This document shows positions 8,009 to 16,076 of a stretch of DNA of 64,000 nucleotides, piece by piece. The first letter of the stretch is position 1. Every line of letters begins with the position of its first letter. The notes under the pieces are model-generated. The model did no database searches, was not told the origin of the DNA, and saw only the letters and a program-made list of their open reading frames with translations. The translations under genes were made by a program, and so were the position numbers. The stretch comes from Streptomyces sp. NBC_00442. GTDB taxonomy: Bacteria > Actinomycetota > Actinomycetes > Streptomycetales > Streptomycetaceae. The stretch spans positions 372,001-436,000 of the forward strand of contig NZ_CP107918.1 of the NCBI RefSeq assembly GCF_036014195.1, given 5' to 3'.

Positions 8009-9184
8009 TCATCGGGCGAGCCGGCGCTCCAGCGGAGTTCGGAAGCTCGGCTTGATGCGCACATCGGCGAAGAACGCGGCGATCCTGGCCGCCTCGCCCT
8101 CGATGGCGGCGCGGGCCTCGCGCCCCACACCGCCCGGCGCGAGGAGCTCCGTGACGATCTCGCCGTCGGGCCGCTGGGCCCAGCCGCCCACGATGCGCCC
8201 GTCGCACCACACGCTGGGCCCGATGTTGCCGTTGGTGTCGAACAGTTCGGACTTGTGGCCGACGTCGAAGTACCAGCCGCGCTCGCGCCAGCCCATGGGC
8301 GTGGGGTCGAGCGCGGGCAGCAGCGCGACCCAGGGGCCGGGTTCGGCGGGCGCGTCGAGATGGGCGGGCAGCGCATGGCCGGGGCCGGAGTCGAGGTCGG
8401 CCTCCACCGCTTCGGTACGGGCCAGGGCCTTGCGGGTGTCGGTGAGGGTCCAGCCCGTCCACCACTTGACGTCCTCGGTGGTGGCGGGGCCGAACGCCTC
8501 CAGGTAGCGGGCGGCCAGCCGCGCCTTGGCCTCGTCGGCCGGCAGGTCGGGGTGGGGCTCCGCGGGGATCCAGCGGTACTGGCTGGAGGCCCACGTCCCG
8601 AGCGGGCGGCCACGCCGGATGCGCCCCTCGGCGGCCATCACTCCCAGGAAGCGACTGGTGATGCGCGGCCGGGCCTCGTACGGCTTGCCCTCGGCCTGGA
8701 CGATCTGAGACTTCAAGCCCGGTACGGCGTCGGCCAGTTGGGCGGCCGTCGCCTCCCCTCGCTCAGCGAGTGCGGCAAGCACCGCGGACTCGGTCGCGGC
8801 GAACCAGCGTTCGTCGAAACCCAGTTGCTCCTGGATGACCTTGGTGAGGTTGCGGCGTTCGCGGGCCGCCACGGCGCGGGCGGTCGAGGCGTCCACGACG
8901 GGGGCGAGCTCGCGCGGCACCACGAACATGGTGCGCCGCATGCACAACATCCGTACCAGCGTCCGGTCCTCGTACAGCGCGCGCTCCAGCTCCGTCACGG
9001 ACGGGTTCTTGAGGCGGGCGGCGACGGAGAGGTACACGGAGGCCGGGTCCGTGGCGTGCAGCCCGAGCAGCGCCTCGGCGACCGCCTCCGGGGTGCTCGC
9101 GCGCGCGGCGGGCGCGAGCAGATGGCGTGCGCCCAGGCGGGCACGGCGTTCCTCAGCGGTGATCTTGGGGCGGGCCTTGGTCAT
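8009..9184 (-). CDS. Winged-helix DNA-binding protein, AlkZ/YcaQ-like DNA glycosylase family
   Basis: The 391-residue protein matches the HTH_42 family that includes the crosslink-unhooking DNA glycosylases AlkZ (azinomycin resistance) and YcaQ/AlkX. Recognisable blocks are GLHATDPASVYLSVAARL near residues 41-58, RTLVRMLCMRRTMFVVP, RYLEAFGPATTEDVKWWTGW and a C-terminal WAQRPDGEIV. At the place where characterised members carry a QxQ or QxD catalytic motif this protein reads H43-A-T45, so its activity is uncertain. Its ATG overlaps the TGA of the upstream small membrane protein gene by four bases, so the two are translationally coupled. Confidence 0.75.
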   Translation of the reverse strand: MTKARPKITAEERRARLGARHLLAPAARASTPEAVAEALLGLHATDPASVYLSVAARLKNPSVTELERALYEDRTLVRMLCMRRTMFVVPRELAPVVDASTARAVAARERRNLTKVIQEQLGFDERWFAATESAVLAALAERGEATAAQLADAVPGLKSQIVQAEGKPYEARPRITSRFLGVMAAEGRIRRGRPLGTWASSQYRWIPAEPHPDLPADEAKARLAARYLEAFGPATTEDVKWWTGWTLTDTRKALARTEAVEADLDSGPGHALPAHLDAPAEPGPWVALLPALDPTPMGWRERGWYFDVGHKSELFDTNGNIGPSVWCDGRIVGGWAQRPDGEIVTELLAPGGVGREARAAIEGEAARIAAFFADVRIKPSFRTPLERRLAR

Positions 9185-9375
9185 GGTTTGAGGCTACCGA
9201 CCACACCCGCCGTCGCGTTCAGGCCCTCCAGAATCGTCGGAGCCATGCTCGTACCGGCCAGGAAGAAGCCGAGCAGCGCGCAGACGACCGCGTGCGAGAT
9301 CTTGAGACCTCCGCTCCGAAGAAAGATCATCGCGAGGACCAGCAGCAACAGCACCACCGAGATCGAAACAGCCAT
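9181..9375 (-). CDS. Small two-helix membrane protein
   Basis: The 64-residue product starts with ATG after GGAGGAGG. Residues about 3-20 and 26-45 are hydrophobic and likely span the membrane, with a short loop containing RSGGLKISH. It resembles small membrane proteins that recur in streptomycete chromosomes and plasmids, but I know no function. It is the first gene of a two-gene operon and overlaps the glycosylase-like gene by ATGA. Confidence 0.7.
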   Translation of the reverse strand: MAVSISVVLLLLVLAMIFLRSGGLKISHAVVCALLGFFLAGTSMAPTILEGLNATAGVVGSLKP

Positions 9376-9508
9376 GACGAGCCTCCTCCACCGCGCCGGA
9401 ATGGCGGCGTCCGGGCGTCAGTGTGGCGGAGGAGGTGCCGCGGCCCGCACCAAGACGTGTCCGCCGTACGGGTGTTGACTGCGCGTTACTCCTCACGCGC
9501 CGTGCCGG

Positions 9509-10180
9509 TCAGGCGGGCACGCCGTCCGCCGGCGGCGCGTCCCAGATGACCGTGCGGTCGCACCAGGTGGCGAGAAGCGCCCGGTCGTCGCCGACGGCGA
9601 GCAGGGACGCCCTCGTCTCGCGCCGATAGCCCTGCACCGCCGCGATGAGGGCGGCGGCGGTCTCGGCGTCCATGAGCGCGGTCATCTCGTCGCAGACGAG
9701 CACACGCGGCCGGAGCACCAGGGCGCGTGCGAGGAAGGCGCGTTGGAGCTGGCCGTCGCCGACCTCGCGGATGTCCCGGGCCAGGAGGTCCCCGCCGAGG
9801 CCGACGGCGTGGGCCAGTTCGTCGACCCGCTCACGGATCTCGATCCGCCGTCCGGATGCCTTCAGCGGCTCGGCGATCAGATCGCGCAGACGCAACGAGG
9901 GGTCGGCGCCGGCCCGGGGCGCGTGGTGGACGAAACCCACGGTGGTGCGCAGGGCGCGCGGGATGCGGTGGCGGTGCCCGGCGACGGGGGTGCCGTCGAC
10001 GACGACCGTCCCCTCGTCGGGGCGGTGGAGCAGGGCGGCGACCCTGGCCAGGGTCGACTTGCCGCACCCGCGCGGGGCGAGCAGTCCGACCGCCTCGCCG
10101 CGGGCCACGGCCACGCTCATGTCCCGCACGACGGGCTTGCCCCGCTCGTAGCCGGCGGTGATGTTGCTGAGTTCAAGCAC
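9509..10180 (-). CDS. Orphan ABC-type ATP-binding protein with degenerate motifs
   Basis: The 223-residue protein starts with GTG after GGGGAGGA. Its layout follows the DppF/OppF type of ATP-binding subunit (VGFVHHAPRAGADPSLRLRD matches the Q-loop region). Key motifs are altered: Walker A is APRGCGKST (first Gly replaced by Ala), the Q-loop Gln is His86, the signature is VGDGQ at 140-144 instead of LSGGQ, Walker B reads LVCDE, and the switch His is missing (VGDDRAL near 196-202). No permease or binding-protein gene is nearby. It may bind nucleotide without driving transport. Confidence 0.7.
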   Translation of the reverse strand: MLELSNITAGYERGKPVVRDMSVAVARGEAVGLLAPRGCGKSTLARVAALLHRPDEGTVVVDGTPVAGHRHRIPRALRTTVGFVHHAPRAGADPSLRLRDLIAEPLKASGRRIEIRERVDELAHAVGLGGDLLARDIREVGDGQLQRAFLARALVLRPRVLVCDEMTALMDAETAAALIAAVQGYRRETRASLLAVGDDRALLATWCDRTVIWDAPPADGVPA

Positions 10181-10538
10181 TGCGGTAGTCCTCCCCGTGG
10201 GCGTGGTGGCAGGCGGACCGGCCCTCGGGCCGCGCCCCCAGCCCCGGCGGAATGTCGGGGATGAGCCTGAAGGAACGTTCCGTCAGGATATCCAGCAGAC
10301 TACGAGCGTAGCGTCCCGCGGTGCCAGGGCGGAGCGGCGCTGGAGGGCCAAAGCCCCTCCGGAAGGACTTTGGCCGCGGGTCGTGGGCGGCTGTGTGCGC
10401 GGTTCCCCGCGCCCCTGGCGGGGGCCGGGCGGGCGGCGTTTGGGGGACGGGCCCCTCCGATGCGGTGCCGGCAGGGAAACGGCCCCGGCTCGCGCGTCGC
10501 GCGGGGCGGGGCCGTGGGTGGGGGTGGGGCGCTCGTCG
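10181..10538. other. Non-coding region with hairpin and common streptomycete GC-rich repeat
   Basis: This 358-base region lies upstream of the orphan ATPase gene and downstream of the acyl-CoA dehydrogenase gene. It holds the hairpin annotated separately and a stretch (GCGCGGTTCCCCGCGCCCCT, about 10397-10416) that resembles a GC-rich element found between many Streptomyces genes. No gene is supported here. Confidence 0.5.
10346..10375 (-). terminator. Hairpin downstream of the acyl-CoA dehydrogenase operon
   Basis: GGCCAAAG (10346-10353) pairs with CTTTGGCC (10368-10375), and the inner bases contain a further TCCGGA palindrome, so a long imperfect hairpin can form. It lies about 165 bases past the stop of the operon ending at 10539. 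Confidence 0.45.
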
Positions 10539-11657
10539 TCAGGGGGCTGTGAGGTTCACGAGTCCGGCGATCGCCGCCCGGTGTTCGCCGGCCGAACCCA
10601 GGGCGATCTGGGCCGACTTGGCGCGCTTGAGGTAGAGGTGCGCCGGGTGTTCCCACGTCATGCCGATGCCGCCGTGCAACTGGACGCACTCCTCGGCGGC
10701 GTGCACCGCGACCCGGGCGCAGTACGCCTGGGCGACGGCCACCGCGAGCGGCGCCTCGGGGCTGCCGGTCGCGAGCGCGTCCGCGGCGTTGCGGGCGGCG
10801 GCCCGCGCCGAGACGACCTCCAGCCAGAGCTGCGCCATGCGGTGCTTGAGCGCCTGGAAGGAGCCGACCGGCCGGTTGAACTGCTTGCGCTCGCGGGTGT
10901 ACGCCACCGTCTCGGTCAGGCACCACTCGGCGACCCCCAGCTGCTCCGACGCGAGCAGCCCCGCCCCCGTCAGCAGACCCCGGCGCACGGCGGCGGCCGT
11001 GGCGTCCGGGCCGGCCAGCAGTGTGCCGCTCACACCGTCGAGGGTGACGGCGGCCAGCGGTCGGGTCAGGTCGAGCGGGGTGAGCGGGGTGGTCGTGACG
11101 TCGGCCGCGTCCAGCGCGTACAGGCCCTGTCCGGTCGGCACGAGCAGCACATCGGCGGTCGCCGCGTCCGCGACGGCGGAAACGGTCCCGGCGAGAGTGA
11201 CGGGCAGCCGCACCGAGTCCGGCCCCGCCGAGAAGGGCACGACCAGGGCGGCGGTCCGATGGCCGGCCGCCAACTCCCGTACCAGTGAAGCCGTTTCGGT
11301 GTTCTCGGCACCGAGCGCGAGGAGGGTTTCCGTCGCGATCACGGCGCTCGTGAGGAACGGGACCGGTGCCACCGCCCGGCCGATCTCCTCCAGGACCACC
11401 GCGGCTTCCCGGTGCGAGGCGCCCTGGCCGCCGAGCTTCTCCGGCACGAGCAGTCCCGCGAGCTCCATGCCCGCGCCGAGCGAGCGCCACAGGTCCGGGT
11501 CGTACGGCGTGTCCGACTCGGCGCGGGCGAGCGTGGCCGGGGTGTCGGCGCGGTCGGCGAGCAGGGATCGCACGGCCGCCCTGAGATCGTCCTCGGCCTC
11601 GGAGTACAGCAGGTCGACGGTGGCTTCTTCGGCGCTCTGTGCTGTCTGCGCTGTCAT
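10539..11657 (-). CDS. Acyl-CoA dehydrogenase (subunit 2 of a pair)
   Basis: The 372-residue protein has the acyl-CoA dehydrogenase fold: an N-terminal helical domain with GLLVPEKLGGQGASHREAAVVLEEIGRAVAP, a divergent middle domain, and a C-terminal helical domain with YTRERKQFNRPVGSFQALKH, CVQLHGGIGMTWEHPAHLYL and a final helix. It should oxidise an acyl-CoA with FAD. Its ATG overlaps the stop of the next acyl-CoA dehydrogenase gene by four bases. Such adjacent pairs in actinobacteria often form mixed tetramers for branched or steroid-derived acyl-CoAs; the poorly conserved middle domain fits that idea. Confidence 0.85.
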   Translation of the reverse strand: MTAQTAQSAEEATVDLLYSEAEDDLRAAVRSLLADRADTPATLARAESDTPYDPDLWRSLGAGMELAGLLVPEKLGGQGASHREAAVVLEEIGRAVAPVPFLTSAVIATETLLALGAENTETASLVRELAAGHRTAALVVPFSAGPDSVRLPVTLAGTVSAVADAATADVLLVPTGQGLYALDAADVTTTPLTPLDLTRPLAAVTLDGVSGTLLAGPDATAAAVRRGLLTGAGLLASEQLGVAEWCLTETVAYTRERKQFNRPVGSFQALKHRMAQLWLEVVSARAAARNAADALATGSPEAPLAVAVAQAYCARVAVHAAEECVQLHGGIGMTWEHPAHLYLKRAKSAQIALGSAGEHRAAIAGLVNLTAP

Positions 11658-12835
11658 CGGGTCAGGTCCTTCCAGGCGACGTCCTTGTCGTTGCGCGGCT
11701 CGGCGGGCAGCCCGAGGACGCGTTCGGCGACGATGTTCAGGAGCACTTCGCTCGTGCCGCCCTCGATGGAGTTGCCCTTCGAGCGCAGATAGCGGTAGCC
11801 GGCGTCACGTCCGGTGAAGTCGACGAGTTCGGGCCTGCGCATCGTCCAGTCCGAGTACAACAGGCCGTCGGAGCCCAGGAGTTCCACTTCCAGGCCGCTG
11901 ATCTCCTGGTTGAGGCGGGCGAAGGCGAGCTTCATGCCGGAGCCCTCGGGGCCGGGCTGTCCCGCGACGAGTTGCTGTCGAAGGCGTTCGCCGGTGAGCC
12001 TGGCGACCTCGGCCTCGACCCACAGGGTGAGGAGCCGCTCGTGCAGGTCGCGGGTGCGCAGTTCCGGGCGCTCGCGCCAGGTGCGGGCGGCCGGCCCGAT
12101 CATGCCGCCCTCGCGCGGGATGCGCATGCCTCCGATGGAGACCCGCTCGTTCATGAGGGTGGTCTGGGCAACCTTCCAGCCCGCGCCGATCTCGCCGAGC
12201 CGGTGCGCGTCGGGGATGCGCACTCCGGTGAGGAACACCTCGTTGAACTCGGCCTCGCCGGTGATCTGCCGCAGCGGCCGCACCTCGACGCCGGGGTCGC
12301 TCATGTCGCAGATGAAGTAGCTGATGCCCTGGTGCTTGGGCAGGGCGGGGTCGGTGCGGGCGATGAGGATGGCCCAACGGGCGAGGTGGGCGCTGGAGGT
12401 CCACACCTTCTGCCCGTCCACCACCCAGTCGTCCCCGTCGCGCACCGCGCGGGTGCCGAGCGCCGCGAGGTCGGAGCCGGCGCCCGGCTCGCTGAAGAGC
12501 TGGCACCAGACCTCCTCGCCCACCCACAGCGGGCGCAGGAAGCGCCGCTTCTGCTCCTCGGTGCCGTACGTGAGGACGGTCGGGGCGGCCATGCCGAGCC
12601 CGATGCCGATCCGGCGCGGGTCGTTGTCGGGCGCTCCGGCCGCCGCGAGCTCGGCGTCGACGACGGGTTGCAGGGAACGCGGCGCGTCGAGGCCGCCGAG
12701 CCCCACCGGGTAGTGCACCCAGGCGAGCCCGGCGTCGAAGCGGGCCCTGAGGAAGTCGAGCGGTTCCGTCGTGGCCGGCGGGTGGGCGACGAGCAACTCG
12801 CGTGTACGGGTGCGCAGTTCGGCGGCGTCGGTCAT
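11654..12835 (-). CDS. Acyl-CoA dehydrogenase (subunit 1 of a pair)
   Basis: The 393-residue product has the FAD/acyl-binding segments EVWCQLFSEPGAGSDLAALGTRA and DDWVVDGQKVWTSSAHLARW, and a C-terminal NSIEGGTSEVLLNIVAERVLGLP block where the catalytic glutamate region lies. It is better conserved than its partner at 10539-11657, which it overlaps by ATGA. The start is the ATG at 12835, itself overlapping the stop of the quinone oxidoreductase gene. The three genes therefore form one tightly coupled operon for acyl-CoA beta-oxidation. The natural substrate cannot be told from sequence. Confidence 0.88.
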   Translation of the reverse strand: MTDAAELRTRTRELLVAHPPATTEPLDFLRARFDAGLAWVHYPVGLGGLDAPRSLQPVVDAELAAAGAPDNDPRRIGIGLGMAAPTVLTYGTEEQKRRFLRPLWVGEEVWCQLFSEPGAGSDLAALGTRAVRDGDDWVVDGQKVWTSSAHLARWAILIARTDPALPKHQGISYFICDMSDPGVEVRPLRQITGEAEFNEVFLTGVRIPDAHRLGEIGAGWKVAQTTLMNERVSIGGMRIPREGGMIGPAARTWRERPELRTRDLHERLLTLWVEAEVARLTGERLRQQLVAGQPGPEGSGMKLAFARLNQEISGLEVELLGSDGLLYSDWTMRRPELVDFTGRDAGYRYLRSKGNSIEGGTSEVLLNIVAERVLGLPAEPRNDKDVAWKDLTR

Positions 12836-13800
12836 CGGTCCGCTCCGTCCGTGAGGACGACCACACGTCCGGTGGTCGTGCCGTCGGCGACGCGCTGCAC
12901 GGCCGCGGCCGCGTCCTTCAGCGGGACGCGCTCGCTGATGAGCGGTTTGATCGCGCCGTCGGCGGCGAGCCGGGTGAGCCGCTCGTGGCAGCGGAGGATC
13001 GAGGCCGGGTCCTTCTGCGCGTACAGACCCCAGTGCAGCCCGACGATCGAGTAGTTCTTGACCAGGGCGTGGTTGAGGGCGGGTGCCGGAACGGAGCCGC
13101 TCGCGAAGCCGACGATCACGATCCGCCCCTCGAAGGCGACGCACTTGGCCGACTTGGCGTACGCGTCTCCGCCGACCGGGTCGTAGATGACATCGGCGCC
13201 GCGTCCGCCGGTGGCCTCCTTCACGGCCGCCACGATGTCGTCCGCGCGCCGGTCGATGACCAGATCGCACCCCAACTCTCGTGCTACGGCGACCTTTTCG
13301 GGTCCTCCGACGACGCCGATGACACGCGCTCCCGCCGCCTTGCCCAGCTGCACGGCCGCGCTGCCCACTCCCCCGGCCGCGGCGTGCACGAGCAGCGTCT
13401 CGCCCTCCTGGAGGCGCGCCCTGCGGTGCAGTCCGAACACGCCGGTCTGATAGCCGATGTGCAGCGCGGCCGCCTCGGCGTCGTCGAGCGCCTCGGGCGC
13501 CGGCAGCAGGGCCGCCTCGTCGGCGACGACGTACTCGGCGAGGCCGCCGCTCGGCAGCGCCGGGTTGGCGATCACACGGCGGCCGTCCTCGGTCTCCCCG
13601 CAGATCTCGACGCCGGGCGTGAACGGCAGCGGCGGCCGGATCTGGTACTGGCCGCGGCACAGCAGCGCGTCGGGAAAGTTGATGTTGGCGGCGCGCACCC
13701 TGAGGAGCACCTGGCCCGCGCCGGGCACGGGCCGGTCGATCTCTTCGAGCCGCATCACCTCGCCCGGCTCGCCGTTCTCGTGCACTCGCCATGCCTGCAT
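12832..13800 (-). CDS. NADPH:quinone oxidoreductase / zinc-less medium-chain dehydrogenase
   Basis: The 322-residue protein starts with ATG after GGAGG. It is a zinc-independent MDR enzyme: the N-terminal GroES-like domain contains ANINFPDALLCRGQYQIRPP and FTPGVEICGE, and the cofactor domain has VHAAAGGVGSAAVQLGKAAGA. The catalytic zinc ligands of alcohol dehydrogenases are missing. It probably reduces quinones or enoyl thioesters with NADPH. It is the first gene of the operon with two acyl-CoA dehydrogenases, so an enoyl-CoA or electron-transfer role in that pathway is likely. A palindromic site lies 80 bases upstream. Confidence 0.85.
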   Translation of the reverse strand: MQAWRVHENGEPGEVMRLEEIDRPVPGAGQVLLRVRAANINFPDALLCRGQYQIRPPLPFTPGVEICGETEDGRRVIANPALPSGGLAEYVVADEAALLPAPEALDDAEAAALHIGYQTGVFGLHRRARLQEGETLLVHAAAGGVGSAAVQLGKAAGARVIGVVGGPEKVAVARELGCDLVIDRRADDIVAAVKEATGGRGADVIYDPVGGDAYAKSAKCVAFEGRIVIVGFASGSVPAPALNHALVKNYSIVGLHWGLYAQKDPASILRCHERLTRLAADGAIKPLISERVPLKDAAAAVQRVADGTTTGRVVVLTDGADR

Positions 13801-14205
13801 TCGGGGGCCTCCACACGCCGGGCGCGATACGGCTGCGTACCGCTGAGTACGTTCCTGTGCTTGTGCTCGCGAGCATACTAAGCGGTCGCTTGCCACAAGG
13901 GAATCATCCGGGGCCCGGTGGCCGGCCCCGGGCGGGAGGCCCCTCGCGTCCACGCAGGCCAGGGACGAGCCGGTCACCGGGGTGAGGGGGTGTCCCGGCA
14001 CACCGCCCGACAGCTGCGGACGAAGGAGGCGACCGCGGTATCGACGATCCGGGCACGGGGCCGGGGCGACGCCGACCCGGCCGGGCTGGACTCCGCGGGG
14101 ATCAGGCCCGTGCCGGCCGAACGTGGGGCCACCGTGGGCCGCCCGCGCAAGGAGGTCGTGGCACGGGCATGGCGATGTGGAGCGGCAGCCGGTAGGGATG
14201 CGGTC
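13801..14205. other. Divergent promoter region between acyl-CoA operon and SDR gene
   Basis: This 405-base stretch has no supported gene. It contains the AAGCG-GT-CGCTT palindrome at 13880-13891 and a 10-bp palindrome GCTCGCGAGC at 13865-13874, both on the side of the leftward acyl-CoA operon. An open frame runs through the last 290 bases in phase with the SDR, but it lacks a good start and reads as arginine-rich noise. Confidence 0.5.
13880..13891. promoter_or_regulatory. Candidate TetR-type operator of the acyl-CoA operon
   Basis: AAGCGGTCGCTT is a perfect 5+2+5 palindrome 80 bases upstream of the oxidoreductase start. On the leftward strand it is followed by AGTATGCT, where TATGCT could be a -10 box, so a bound repressor would cover the promoter. 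TetR-family regulators of fatty acid or acyl-CoA genes often use such sites; no TetR gene lies in the window. Confidence 0.45.
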
Positions 14206-15132
14206 ATGACCGACGCCGACGCACCGTCCCCGCGCCCCGCGCACCCGGCGCACCCCGGGCTTCCCGCGCCGCCGGCGCTCGGTGCGTGCGCGCTGCCGCC
14301 GGGCACGTATGCCGGCAGTGTGGTACTGGTCACCGGCGGCGGGTCGGGGCTCGGCAAGGCGATGGCCGCCGAATTCGCGCGGCTCGGCGCCGATCTCATG
14401 ATCGTGGGCCGGTCCGCGGACCGGCTCGAGGCCGCGGAGCGGGAGCTGGCGGCGCTCGGCGGCCGGGTGGCGTGCGCGGTGTGCGACATCAGGGAGCCGG
14501 AGCGGATCGCCGAGGTCTTCGACGCCGCCGAGGCGGCCCTCGGGCTCCCCGCCGTGCTGGTGAACAACGCCGCGGCCAATTTCCCCTCCCCTGCGGAGGA
14601 CCTGACGCCGAACGCCTGGCGGGCGGTCCTGGACATCACCCTGACCGGGACGTGGTTCATGACCCGCGAGTTCGCCCGCCGTCACCTCGCGGCCGGCACT
14701 CCCGGGTCGGTCATCAGCATCGGCGCCTCGTACGCCTGGACCGGCGGGCCGGGACACGCTCACTCCGCCGCGGCCAAGGCGGGCGTGCGCAACCTCGTCG
14801 AGACGCTCGCCGTGGAGTGGGGCCCCTACGGCATCCAGGTCAACGGCCTCGTGCCGGGCCTGATGCCGCACCCCGATCTGCCGGAGTCGGTCCGCGCGAG
14901 CCTCGACCGGGCCGACGACAGCGGCGAACTACCGCTGCGCCAGCCCGCGTTGAGGGTTGGCCTGCCCCGCGAACTCGGCTGGGCCGCGACCTTCCTCGCC
15001 TCGCCGTACGCGCGTTTCATCAGCGGCCACACGCTGGTGGTCGACGGGGCGAACTGGCAGCGGCGCGCGCTGGTGGCGCCGCCGGTGAGCAGCGTGCGGG
15101 AGCAGCTGGGACGCGGGCCGTTCGGCGCGTAG
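14206..15132 (+). CDS. SDR-family oxidoreductase (2,4-dienoyl-CoA reductase-like)
   Basis: The 308-residue protein starts with the ATG at 14206 (the upstream ATG hits a stop). It has a classical short-chain dehydrogenase core after a Pro/Ala-rich leader of about 36 residues: the dinucleotide motif VTGGGSGLGKAMA, a NNAAANF motif, and a catalytic Ser followed by a YxxxK-like region that here reads HSAAAKAG, with His where Tyr is usual. That substitution and the overall layout (FISGHTLVVDGANWQRR near the end) resemble 2,4-dienoyl-CoA reductases, which lack the Tyr. It probably works with the neighbouring beta-oxidation genes. Confidence 0.8.
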   Translation: MTDADAPSPRPAHPAHPGLPAPPALGACALPPGTYAGSVVLVTGGGSGLGKAMAAEFARLGADLMIVGRSADRLEAAERELAALGGRVACAVCDIREPERIAEVFDAAEAALGLPAVLVNNAAANFPSPAEDLTPNAWRAVLDITLTGTWFMTREFARRHLAAGTPGSVISIGASYAWTGGPGHAHSAAAKAGVRNLVETLAVEWGPYGIQVNGLVPGLMPHPDLPESVRASLDRADDSGELPLRQPALRVGLPRELGWAATFLASPYARFISGHTLVVDGANWQRRALVAPPVSSVREQLGRGPFGA

Positions 15133-15145
15133 CCCGCCACGGAAG

Positions 15146-15190
15146 CGGAGCTCCCGGGACGGGCGGAGGAACGGAGCTCCCGGGACGGGC
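15146..15190. repeat. 19-bp direct repeat between convergent genes
   Basis: CGGAGCTCCCGGGACGGGC occurs at 15146-15164 and again at 15172-15190, a 26-bp period. Each copy holds the palindromes GGAGCTCC and CCCGGG, so the two can also pair with each other. It lies in the 87-base gap between convergent SDR and crotonase genes and may help end both transcripts. Confidence 0.6.
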
Positions 15191-15219
15191 ACGGGAACGC
15201 AGGTCGCCGGGCGTTCGTC

Positions 15220-16056
15220 CTACGTCCCGTCGAAGGAGGGCGGCCGCCTGGCGGCCTTGGCGGCGTAGCCCTCTCGGGCGTCCTCGGAGGTGAGGGTGAG
15301 CGCCGCGGACAGGGCCGTACGGTCGAGGGCCTCGGCGAGGCCCGCGTCGGCGAACGCGTCGATGTCGCGCTTGACGGCGCGGACGGCGAGCGGCGCGTTG
15401 GCCGCGACCTCGGCCGCCACGGCCCGCGCGGACTCCTCCAACTCTCCTACCGGTACGACCTGTTGGACAATCCCGATGCGCTCGGCGGTGGCCGCGTCGA
15501 TGCGGCGGCCGGTAAGGGCCAGCAGCTTGGCCCAGCCGGCGCCTGCGTCGCGCGCGATCCGCAGGTCACCGCCGGCGTCGACAGCCACCCCGATGCCCGT
15601 CTCGGGCAGCGCGAACACGGCGTTCTGCGCGGCGATCCTGATGTCGGCCATCAGGGCGAGCTCGAAGCCGAATCCGAGACAGTAGCCCTGGACCGCGGCG
15701 ATCACGGGCTGGGGCAGTCGCGCGAACGCGGCGAAGCGCTCATGGGCCCAGCGGATGCCTTCGTAGTACTGGTGGGTGCGGTCGGCCGGCGAGCGGCCCG
15801 TGATGGCGCCGCCGGGGGCGCTGACGTCGATCCCGGCGCAGAAGGCCCGCCCCTCGGCCCGCAGCAGCACGGCCCTGACCGACTCGTCGAAGCGGATGCG
15901 GTCGGCGAGCAGGCCCAGTTGGCGGCTGGACTCCCAGCTCCATCCGTTGAGCTTGTCCGGCCGGCACAGGGTGAGGACGCCGATGCCTCCGTCGGTGACG
16001 TCGAGCGTGATGCGTTCCTCGCCCTCGGCGACCCGCCGGTCCAGGGTGTCGATCAT
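15220..16056 (-). CDS. Enoyl-CoA hydratase/isomerase family protein
   Basis: The 278-residue crotonase-fold protein starts at the ATG at 16056, seven bases after AGGAGG; a GTG directly before it is an alternative. The oxyanion-hole segments are AFCAGIDVSAPGG and QGYCLGFGFELALMADIRIA. Acidic residues E132 and E152 occupy the two hydratase positions, and D160 (in GIGVAVDAGG) sits where dienoyl-CoA isomerases carry a catalytic Asp. It is convergent with the SDR gene and belongs by content to the same acyl-CoA block. Hydratase or isomerase activity cannot be settled from sequence. Confidence 0.85.
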   Translation of the reverse strand: MIDTLDRRVAEGEERITLDVTDGGIGVLTLCRPDKLNGWSWESSRQLGLLADRIRFDESVRAVLLRAEGRAFCAGIDVSAPGGAITGRSPADRTHQYYEGIRWAHERFAAFARLPQPVIAAVQGYCLGFGFELALMADIRIAAQNAVFALPETGIGVAVDAGGDLRIARDAGAGWAKLLALTGRRIDAATAERIGIVQQVVPVGELEESARAVAAEVAANAPLAVRAVKRDIDAFADAGLAEALDRTALSAALTLTSEDAREGYAAKAARRPPSFDGT

Positions 16057-16076
16057 CACCCCTCCTCCTGCCTATG

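Noticed and set aside
9181..10180. Trace of an integrated plasmid or conjugative element
   Set aside because: The small membrane protein resembles plasmid-borne ones, but no integrase, replication, transfer or att-like repeat is visible around it.
13918..14205. N-terminal extension of the SDR protein
   Set aside because: The frame is open, but the translated sequence is Arg/Gly-rich, no ribosome site precedes it, and the ATG at 14206 gives a normal SDR length with a modest leader.
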